From Apostichopus japonicus (Eukaryota > Echinodermata > Holothuroidea > Aspidochirotida > Stichopodidae), in NCBI RefSeq assembly GCF_037975245.1, contig NC_092583.1, positions 6,691,764-6,755,763 on the forward strand: a stretch of 64,000 nt of DNA, in the 5' to 3' direction. Shown here one piece after another: positions 23,501 to 35,500 of the stretch (position 1 is the first letter of the stretch; the number at the start of each line of letters is the position of its first letter). The notes under the pieces are model-generated. The model saw only the letters and a list, made by a program, of their open reading frames with translations, searched no databases and was not told where the DNA came from. Position numbers and translations under genes: made by a program.

Positions 23501-26500
23501 GCAAGTAATCACTGGGAGGTGCATCCCTTTTGTCTCTTTCACTGTGACAGGAGCTGGAAGAGGCTAAATCAAGTCTGAGAGCTACAAAAGATGAACTTGT
23601 GAAGTCTCAACTGGAATATGCCAAAGAATCCATGGCCTTACAAGAGGTCTTGAAACAGACTAGGGAAGCCTTGAATCAACAAGAATTGGTAAAGCCCCTT
23701 TCATTCTTTCCCAGATCGGGTGTGAGTTTTGAATGATCCGTAGCGCAAGGCGATTTTGCGCATCCAGGACGGGTTTATATGGGTCCAGTATGGGTAACTA
23801 CGGCGTTGTTATGGGTTGATAAGGATTGTTACAGATATCTTCCCCGGTCTATCCCGTATATGAACAGAAAACTTAGGGTTCTACTACGGCTTTCTACGGG
23901 CTGTTTATCCTTGACGGGTTATTACCAACCCTTCACAACATGTTCCAACCCATAGCAAGTTGTATCAAGCCGTAGTGCATATGTACCAATACTTGGCGCG
24001 ATCCGTTTCCATATATACCAATACGTACCTATATTAGCACAAACAGATCTACGGGTCCTATACAGGGTATTTTATCTATGACTCTTATTTTTGTAAAGCA
24101 AGTTCAAATATTTGACAACGTATCGGAAGGCCGGATCTGTACGGGTTGCCACAGATTGCTACGGAACATCCCGATTCATGGTAGATCAGACCCACGGATC
24201 ATGTGCCGGATGTACCGAGCAGGCAAGACCGGGTGCGCAATCTGGGAAAGTGTGAAATGTGCTCTAAAAGTATGATTAATTAAGTAGGTGAATTATTACT
24301 TAAGATCAGTGTGTATGTGTGGCCAGTATACCACCAGTAGACAAGAAGTTTGTGTTTATGATGTTAGGATCATATTGTGATTAAACTATTAATGTCTTGA
24401 ATTTATGATAAATATTCCACTGTTGAAGGTATTACAAGGTGACAATATAATCTTGAGCTTTACAGAAAATAGTTCAATGAGTTTAAAAATGTTCTAAATT
24501 CATGCTCGATTTGATTACATTCAGTGTAAAGTGAGTAAGAGTACATTCACCTGTGCTAAAATCAGTTGGTTGAATCAGCTGAAGACATCACTGGTGTAAC
24601 TTGACAGTTGATAGATAGGAAAACTGAGGTTCTTTTGGTTACTTATCATAGGCAGACTATGCAGTCAAGTTGGGTTGTGTGGGTGCGCACGGGTGTGCTG
24701 TGTACATATGACACCCTAGATTGTAAACACAGTATCTCAAGATCGGTAACCTCTGCAGTTGTCATATTTGGCATGTGGCTTCCCCACAATTAGTAAAAAT
24801 AACCCTATTGGTTTGGGTGGAGGTCAAAAAGTCATTTGGGGTCCGCAGAGGACAAAATGTGAAAATCTCAAAAAATCTCCAGAACCCGAGATCAAAGGAG
24901 TTCATATGCACTGTAGGATATAGCCTTATGTAGTTTTTCCTTTACAAGTTGGTGTAGTCGATCAAGAGTTCATTTAAGGTCACCAGGGGTAAAAAGATCT
25001 TCAAAATAGGAAACTTTGTTGGCTGTATGTTGTGGCTTCCTTATAATGAGTACAAGAACCTTATTGCTTGTGTGGAGGTCAAAGGTCATTTGGGGTCATC
25101 AAAGATCATATTCTTTAAAGCCTTATACAAAAGCCTTGTAAACATGATATATCAAAAAAAATAACATAGCTCATATCTGGCAGGTGTCTTCTTTATAGTG
25201 AGTACAAGAACCCTTTTATGTTGGGTGGAGGTCAAGGCAAGTAACCGCTGGGAGGCGTTTCCCTCTGGTCTAAGGTTTCAGTTCATCAAATAAGATATCT
25301 TTTCTATGTATTTATTTGCAGGCTTCATATGCATCTGTTACGGCGGATGAAACCCTCCTTGAAGAATGTGAAACTCCAGACATATCACAGGAATCAAGTT
25401 TGGCAGGTAGTATCATAATGTAAAGATAATTTACTGTTGCTCAATGTGAATTTCAAGCAGCCAGTACAATGTTTCCTTATATCGGTCTGTCTGTTTTTAA
25501 ATAGTCCTACCTGCATATCATCAAAGCTGTCAGGTGAGAAGTAGGAAGAGGGACAGAGGGGGTGGGGGGTGGCTTGAGTCTATTTAATTAGTGTAGATGC
25601 ATTGTCAAACTGTCAATCATGTTGAGATATTGAAAGTCAAGTGAGCTGTACACATGTGTAAATAAATCAAGGGGTATCATGGAACCAAGTTGAATCTGTT
25701 TTAAATGGATAATCGGGGAATTAATTGATTTGTGACATTAAATGCCAATGCGGATTTGATATGGGAATGATTGTACAAGATGCGTAGTCTTCCTTGTTAA
25801 TCTTTTCCTGGTTCTTCTTTCTCACCCGAAGCAAAACACTGTCACTAATTTATCTTAGTCCTTTAATCACCAAACTGCTATGGAACTTCAAATGTTGCAC
25901 TACTCCTCTGGTAGTCATGTGATCATTACCTAATACAAACAAAATATCACATCTAGGTATCTTTTGTATAACTGAAACAAATTTATTGCAATTAAACTAA
26001 GGTCATTTGGGAGTCGATCATAGACACATTAAGGAAGGCTAGACCACTTCAAAATGTCAATTAGGAGATGTTTAAAAATAAACATAACAACCATGGAGGG
26101 TCATGTGATATTGTGCTCCATGGTTACATTTCAAACTGGTATCATATTTATTGTATAAATGTATCCCTTTTACAACTAATGTCATCAGATAACTACCAAA
26201 GTCTTGAGAAAAACTTGAGAAACCTAGAATTTTAGCTAAGTGATGCACATACCAATGTTTACTGCAATTTTTCAATTGCTAAGATGGCTAGTTTCTTTAA
26301 AATGATTGAACTGTGGATGAAACACATGCAGCATATCAGGACTGTATGTGTACAGTGCACATTGACGTAAGTAGCAGACGACAGGATTCACTGTTCCTTA
26401 GCAACACAAGCCTAATTGCCTTAAGTGCACTAACAAGCACAGATTAAAAAAACATACATGGATAGCGTCAGGAGCACATCACAATACCCTGATGGTTGGT

Positions 26501-29500
26501 ATGTTTTCTGAGTGTAAAGTGTGACATATAGATTAATATACATATATACGGGGTAAAAAAAGCATAAAACATAAGGCATATCAACACCTGCAATGTCTTT
26601 CTTGTGAAATATTGTAGAAAATAAAAGCCTCATCTAATTCCTCTTTATTTCCTAATGTTTCTACTTTTTCTGTCATCACACCCCCCTAAAAGCTGAAGAG
26701 TATATTTATGATTTGGAAATCAATTTTCATCTAAAAAGGTGACAGTTAAAGTTGCTATGGTAACACAGATGCTTGTTGTGTACATGAGGAGTTACATCAA
26801 CAGTACTTCAAAAAGGAATTTATTCATATTCAAATTGATTATATCTTCTTCTGCTATTGAACTGATTTTAAAGAAATATACTTTGTTGTTATAGATTAAT
26901 GTGATACAAAGCAATCTAATAATCAAATGAAAAATTGGAAAATGTGATCTCATTGATTATTTAATAATCAGTTTTATCAATTGTTTTGTTGTGCTTAGTA
27001 TTATCTTTAACTATTTGTTATTCTTACTTTGATTTACGTTTCAGCTGATTACGGCAGATTAATGGTCAATGTTGCTGACGATCTTACTCTAGACAGCACC
27101 CTGAAATTAGCAACTCTATTTGGTCTACCACCGGGAGAAACTGATATGCTACGCCGGGTCTCTCAGTATGAGACACCAGGAATCACTCTGATTAACTTCA
27201 TGAAAACACGAAACATCATCAACATGTACGATGTCACTAACCTACAAAAGGGTTTGATTTATATTCAGCTAAACCAAACAAATGAAAATCTTTTAGCTCC
27301 ATATCAGTCTAAAGTTGACCCATTTCAGTTTGAAGAAAACCAATCTCCTGAACTGCTTGACTGGCCAGGTAGGAACGAATGTATGGATGCAATCAGAATA
27401 CATAAAACAAAAATAGTACAGTAAAAACTGTAGAAATGTGTGTGAGTCAGGCATTAACATTTAGCTTTCAGGCAATTTGTCACTTCAAACTACTAATTAT
27501 AATGGTGTATTTATGGTATAAATGATTACAAGTGGATCTTTTGACCAATTATATGTCGCCATTTAGTTTATTTCTTTATTGTACAAAGAATAAAATACAT
27601 AACTTTTCTTTAGTTTAGGTCCAAGGATTAGCTAATATTTCAAGGATCTATGTAAGCCATCTGGTCACACTTAGACACCATGCTAGATTCTTTTGATACA
27701 CCTGTTGTCTGCTGCCAATCATCAAATTCTCTAACATCATATTGCTTGTGTTACATATCTATTATTTTTTTTTCATTTTGATTCCTTCCATAATACCTCA
27801 GCTCTTTCACAAATCAATTGCAAGGCTTTTGTATTGTTGAAGAACGTTTCATTAATGTGGCTCAGTATGGCAAATGATGATAGTCGTAACCTTTGCATTC
27901 ATGATGCCGTATGTGTGGGAGTGTGTGCGTGTAAAAACGATATCTCAAGAAGGGGAAGGTCGGACCAATTCATATTTGGTTTGTAGAAGCCACATTGAGT
28001 ACAAGATGCTTTTTTTTGTGGAGGTCAAAGTCATTTAGGGTCACCAGGGGTCAAATTGTGAAAAACTTGTAAACATGCTATCTCAAGACGGGAAGTATGG
28101 GAAGACCTCATATTTGGTATGAAGGTGTATAACATAAAGCTAAAGAATGCTTTTGATTTTGGTGGAGGTCGAAGGTCATTTGGGGACAAAAGACCAAATC
28201 GTGAAAGCCTTCTAAGCTTGATATTGCAAGAAGAAAACCTTGGACAGATCTCATATTTGGTTTTTAGATGTACCATATCAAATTTAAGGAGCCTATTATT
28301 GCTTTTGGACAAGGTCAACGGTCATTTGAAGTCAACAAATGCCAAACATTTACCTCACTCCCCTCTTACCTGTCTCTTTACACTAACAGGTATTCTTAAA
28401 CATAATATTACAAGGGAAGCCTAGATAGATCGCATTTTGGGGGTATGGTATTGTACCACATTGAGTACAAGAAGCCTAATGTTGTGGGCAGAGTTCAATG
28501 GTCGTTTGAGTTCACCGGGGGACAAATGTCATATTTAGTTTGTTGATGTTCAGTATCTATCACATTTAGTACAAGAAGCCTGTTGTTCAGATCAATGGTC
28601 ATTTCAGGACAGCCTGTGTCATTGTGAAGTTATTGTTGTTACATCACACTGCTTTTCACTGTATTACTAAAAGATCAAGTATGTTGTAGACCCTCACTAC
28701 GTATACATTATGTCAGCTTCAGGAAGAAAACTGCTCATGTAACATCATCGAAACTACAATGCATTTTTGTGTTCTGGTTTTCTATATCAAAGCATTAGTT
28801 ACTGGTGATTGTGTTTCTATTATTCTATTTTTAGTTGAAAATGTCAAACTTGTCCCTGATGATGGATCAACTCCATCACAAGCTTCTGATGAAAGAGAGG
28901 AAGATTATGACCAGAGTAAGGAGAGTTTGATGGAGAGAACAGAGAGAGAAGAACTACCAAAACAAAGAAAAGATTCAACTATACTTGAAATGAGGCACAA
29001 TCACTCATACATTGAACATAGGATAAAATGTGAAGGTGGAACTATTAGCATCATGGGGGTACATCTGACTATTCCTGAAGACACTTTATCCTGTGAAGGT
29101 GTAATTTCTGTTAAAGTGATTTATGATCCTGACATACACCTCCCTGGAAGTGCACGTAGAGGCAGAATGACACCCCTGATCAAACTAGAGCCAGAAGGAC
29201 TCGCCCTCAACAAGCCAGCCCAGCTGACTATTCCTCACTCTGCTATTATCCCTGAGCCAGATCGACATGATGTTATTATCTTCACTGGTCTGAAAAATGA
29301 AGAAAATTTACAAGAAGGTAAAGATGGTGACCAAAGAACACTTTAATTGCATTTGATGTAAGCAGAAGTAAATTGAGTTAAATTCTGAGAATCAGTAAGG
29401 TAAAATATATCTAATTTAATAAGCTCTTCATATTTACTGTATTTAAGATTACCAAGTTAATATATTTTGTATCATATTACTTATTACAGGTGAAATCACT

Positions 29501-32500
29501 TGGACCGAAGAGAAATCTGTTGATTGGAAGCTAGAACCGGAGAGGATCAGTCTTGATATTAACATCCTGAGCTACGTCTTTGTTAATTTAGTCAGCCAAG
29601 AAACAGAACAGAAGCATATATTCCGTATTGTTCCATTTATTGACGGGATACTGGATGCCAAAGATGATGTTTTAATAACTGTTTGTTTCTGTAAGGACAG
29701 TGATGAAGAGTACAAGGTGAGGATAATTTCCTGTTACCGTGGTGATATCTGTAGCAGTTTGAGGTGAATTCTGCATTGTGCTGTGATCTGTAGGTCGGAT
29801 ACTGGGAATCTTGCTTACTTTCATGATTTGTATAAGGAAATGTTATCATGTATTACTGGCAAATTATGAAGTGATTGGTGAAGGGTACATTTGTGTGACA
29901 TATTTATTGATTCATTATGAGAAGAAACACCGTTACATTTGAAATACCAGACATTTACACTTAATTTGCAACAATGATTTTGAGGATCTGATAGAAACAA
30001 GCAACATTATTGGTAATTTTATTAATTTAAGGGAACAGAAGCTGCTGTTACTTGCTACAGCAGTATTGATGAAGAATAGTGAAGCTGCACAACAAATTGC
30101 ATAATTGACTCTGCTTTTTGTTCATTACTTATCCATGTTCTTTTGGTTTAGTTGTTGTTAGAGGACCATAATTCCAAACTGAGTCTAGGAAACTATACAA
30201 CATTTCAAGTTACCCGGACATTGAATGACGGCAGAGATTATGCCTCTTACATTGATCTGATGATGTTATCGCCCGGTGATAGTTACCATCTGATGAAGGA
30301 AGAATCAAGAAAGGTTTGTAATCACCAATGCTATTAAAATTTGTCTTCTAACATTACATGTAAGACTAGTAGTCAAGGATTGGTTACCTGAAGTGGATCA
30401 AAATGTTGTAGTGGTTAGCATTTTGGCCTTACAACTACTACTTTCTGGTTATAAAAATACCCAACAGTGACCATAATCTATGCAAACGTCTGGTGGGCAG
30501 TGTTGTTTAGCAGAATCTTGTGAGGGATGGTATTTTCAGTTGATGAATTAGGAAGTGAAGTTTGGTCCTATATTCTTTCACATGGTTTAATAAAAAGTTT
30601 CACTCACCATGGCTGCACTTTTGTGATCATGAATGGGGGTGTCTTTAATTCACCTCCCTTTGTATTTTTAGTTAGTTTTCAGGTGCTGTGACAAATTTGC
30701 AGGACAATTAGGTGGCTGTCCTATAAGCAGAAATGAGTGAGCCAATTACATGTATTCCCAGTAATTCTCTGAACACTCATCAAAAAGAGTAGGATTGATG
30801 TAAGCCAATATTCATCTACAATCCCATTAACATCTATGGCTCGACTTTATTTCTGTAGGGTTTCTACCCCATGGGACAAAATAAACCTAAATATTGTTAT
30901 GGAATTCTTTGATACAATTACCAGGTTTTCAGTTAGTTCGTTTCTATATATGTATGGAATTGTTTCTTTGAGTACATACTGTATCAAGCATTCTCATCCT
31001 CATTATAACTGATTTTCAATATCTTTAATCCATTAGCGTGTAGACATTGATCACCTCTGTGCTGCCAGTAGAGTCTCTCATCAGTTCAGACTTAAAAGAA
31101 ACAACGATGGAGACACTGACATGGTTGATGTGAAGTTAAAAGTATCACAACATGAGAAGAACCAGACAGCCCTTGTCCTCCAATCAAAGGTGAGTTATGT
31201 CTGCTGTTATTGTCTTTCAGCTGTTTGTGTTCTCATATGACTCTTCATAACATAATTCTCTCTTCTGATCATTTCTTTGCTTAGTAATATCCTGTCTGCT
31301 GGAAGTCTTGCAACTTTTTTTCAGGCTGACTGAATAATGTCAGTGCTGCGACTGAATTATAGTTATTTGTTGGCATATTAAGAGTGTTAGCTCAGTGGTT
31401 AAAGCCGGTGCCTTTCAATCATAAGGTCCCGAGTTCGAGTCACTCCAAGATCAATTTATGTCATCCAGTTACAGAGTTGTTGACAATTCATAATCATGGA
31501 CATTAAAATATGAATGTAAGAGACTGACTTCGGTCAGCTTGCTGCTATTAGAAGCCACTGATGGCTTCTCCGCTAATTCCTGCTTGCAGAAGGATCTAAA
31601 ATACATACATACATGTTCTCTCATGGATCCTTTCCTTTGTAATATTCATAGTGGATGTCAATTGAATTTAATTATATTAGTCTGTTATTCTGTAATTGAT
31701 GAGTAACTCAAAATACAGTGAATTGCTGAAAAAAGGTACATATCATCTGTGGTTTATTTAACGCACCGGTCAACAATTACTGGAAACTTGTTTTGTGGGT
31801 ATCTTAGGTACAAATAAATACACCATAAATGATAGGTATGTTGTCATCAAGATTCCTTTCCTTGGGATTTCACACATTTATTATGTGTTGTTCTATGTCT
31901 GTTTCAGCCCAATTTTTCTACATTACATTTCTTCTTTAATCCTATTCAGTCACAGGGGTGTGATAGATAGTCTGCACTATTGTATGTTAACAATTCTTAC
32001 ATGTAAAGTTTCATTGGTCATATATTTTTCGGTTTGTTTCTTTAGGTGAAGCACATTCTCTTATCTCCGGAAAGCCAAGAAATTCTTTTTAGAGAACAAA
32101 ATCCAGGTGAGTTTTTAAGTGGAATTTGAACAAATGGTTTTACTTAGTTTTAAAATCCACCCTGAACTGCTTATTAGTGAAGTTGAAACAAAAAATGAAT
32201 GCTAATAGTCTTAGACATACACCAGGTAAGTGTGCATTAGTAGAGATGAAAAGGTAAGCATACATACAGAACATGGACCCAGGTGAGTGTCAAAGTAGAG
32301 GCGAAAATGTAATAGCATTTGGTTTTAGAAGTAAACATACCTAAGTGTCACTTATAACAACTAAGTTATTGAGAAACACCAACAACTACTTTGTAGCTCA
32401 AAGCAACTTTTGTAAGTGAAACTGTATACAAGACTAGAATTTATGCACAAAACGAGGGCTAATAGTTGAAAAGTTGCATGCAAGTTGTGGACAGTATAAT

Positions 32501-35500
32501 TAACCAATTTATTGTGTGCACGCACCAACGTTCTCCATGCAAAGGTTGCATGCTTCTTGTGGGCCAGTTGTGTACTTACTTGTGCATGTTAGTTGTGAAC
32601 ATTGCTCATTGTTCAAACCTGGCACACAATTAGCCTGTGATTCATGCAGTCTTAGTGATACATGCGAATCTAGTCTTCTCTCCTTTGAATGTAATGTGGA
32701 TGTTGTTGTCCTCACTTTCAGACTTAGACAAATATGAAAAGTTGAAAGGAGACATTGCAAAGCTTCTGGATAAACAACATTGTAAACAGCTAGGTATGGT
32801 CTTTGGGCTCACGCCAGCAGAAAATGAAACAATTCAGGAAGCAGCAGAATCTGGAAAGACGCTGATGAAAATATTGGATGAAAGAGAGCTCATCATGCCA
32901 GACAGAATGATCGGACTGTATGAAGGATTGAAAGCTATTCACTATAATAAGGTGGCAAGACTGGTGCTGGAGTACATTGATACGTCACAGGAGAAGAATG
33001 GAAAGGAAAACGGAGGAGAGAAAGATGATAAGAAAATGGTTTGTGCTTTGTAAAACATTGTTAAGACTTAACACTTTAAGCGTGAAGCAAAGCAAAAGTC
33101 AATTTGAATAAAATCAAGATCTTACAAGGTTAGAAGGCCTAGTACAGACTGTACTTTCTGATATGAAAAGTATTCTTTTAGCTGTTCTACAAGTCTGTCT
33201 GAAAATTCATCCTTGCACTAATGGTGACAGTTTCTGCTTATACCTAAAGTTACGTTTATATATATCAAATGTACAGGAGGTCTGTGTAGAAATTTACTTA
33301 GCCAAATCAAACACAGTAAATAGTTTTCTATCTTCATAAAGAGTTATAAAAAATGTGAAATTTATAAACAATTTGTACTATATCAACATTATTGTTTCAG
33401 GTAAAAGTTCCAGGGAAACCGGTAGTCATTTCAAAGAGGGAACCACAATTGTCAGTCAATTTCAAAATTTTGATAGAAGAGGGATACAAGAAACTGGATG
33501 TCCAAAGAGCCTTGAAATTGTCTCATGGAAAACTGGACTTGGGAAGACGGCTATTGCTGCTTGCTAAGGAAGAGCATGGTAAAGTACCCATATAGTCAGC
33601 TACATGGGTATATCTTATTTATGTCTTCCTGAATTTAGTAACTTAAATCAATCTAGGACCACATTTCGTTTCCTTAGCTGCTTCAGTGCTCATGGAAGAA
33701 AAAAATATTTTTATTTATATTTTTAGGAATATTACTCACAAATTAGCTCCAAAATAGAAATGTAATCTAGATGCTGTAAATAACCTACTTCTTGTTACTG
33801 TTAATGAAAATTTCTCTTCTACATCTATTTCCATTACTCACATCAAACATGACTTATGTTCACTCTTCCTCCTTTTATTATTGTAATATCTACAAATAGC
33901 CAAAAGATTAAAGCAGATTTGTGTTCAAGAGGCTATTTTCATGATGTGAATTGAAACAGTATATTTAATTAACAGATGTTTAATGATAGTGGCAAAATAC
34001 TTTCCTTTCACATGAAATATATTACTTTTCTCCTCCAGAGAGACTTCCTTTGTTCCCAGGGTCAAATCTTTATAAAGAACAATACTTTGATCAGCGTGGA
34101 GGAGAGATGTTTATCGCAGGTGTTAGCCTGCATGTACCAGCTGGGGCACTACACACTGGAAGGATTGTTAGTCTGTGGGTTTCTACTGAACCTGCCATTA
34201 AAGGACCTTCCTCAAACAAGAGTCTCAGGTTGACACCCTTTGTGAAATTTGGTCCAGAAAGCCTTACTTTACACAAGCCTGTCACATTGATTATTCCACA
34301 CTGTGCTTTCACTACAACTAACCAGATGGGTCTTGATGTGTACTCTGGTGTCTTACAAACAGGTCTGTTGTTTACTTTTGCCGTGTGTTTTTCTACTCCA
34401 GTGAGCGTTATATATAGTCAATAATATTTCTTTTATCACAGAAATATGTCTATGTGCTTGTGTGTACCACCTCTTGACTAGATGATATGCTTCAAAGTGC
34501 ATAATGGTGTTATTTGACACTGGGTGTGTGGTTCCATGTTAAATGAAGAAGAAAAATGCTTCTTCTGTAGAGGTCAAAGTCTGAAACATTGTAAGCAGAA
34601 TGATTCAAGAAAGGTTGTGTGAACTTCATATGTACTATTTAGAGTCACACTTGATATGTGAAACCACCTGAGTATACACACACAATATTGGGAAGAAATT
34701 CAGTAAGCCTTCTGACTCTGTGTAATGTAAAAGTCAATATCTCAAGAAGGAGGTATTTTCCATCTCCATTTCAAGAAACGTTTAGTTGTACTTTGAGAGC
34801 AAACATTTCAAATGAAATAAGCAACATTTCCAAAGGGAAATAATACCCTTGAAGCTGTGTTAAACTTCAGGGTTTTATCTAGTGACCTTGCATCCATGCA
34901 TAGAGTTAGAAAGATAATAGATTACTATTTTGATGTTCTATGTATGCAGTGATGCATTTTCTACCACCAGACTATCCCTTTAAAATCATCTGTGGTATGT
35001 GTTAGGATGGGTGTTCTACCTTCACCATGTTATAAAAACTTACAAGCAAAATGTTTCAAAATTTCCTTCAGATAATTCTGTCAAATGGAGCTTAGAAAGG
35101 AAACACCTCAGCTGCTCTATGAATAGTCAGCACCTTGCAGTTAAAGCTGAGAAACCCTGTCTCATTGGTCTTCATGTCCCTTTCATACCTAAGATGAGGA
35201 AGCGTGTTTGTATTTTACCGATTGTAAACAGAGTCTCTGATTCGGGGGATCAATTGACAATCCATCTTTGGTTTCATAATGATGACACACTCGAACATGA
35301 AGTAAGTAGCAGCTTTTGTCAGCTCAAGTGGTATTGCTAAATAACTTATGGATTCCAGTTGTCTGCCCTTCTGTATGACACATGGTTCATGGTTCATACA
35401 CAGAAGTGTACAGGGTTCATACATTGTTAACCATAGCTATTTAACGATGGAAATGGTAAAGTTCTAGCTTGATGCCCTACAAACTTAAACCTCTCCGACA

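Noticed and set aside
31384..31455. Functional tRNA gene
   Set aside because: A and B boxes are present, but no proper acceptor stem closes the structure, and the tRNA-like part continues into a repeated non-tRNA body with an (atac)n tail shared with 56.3 kb.
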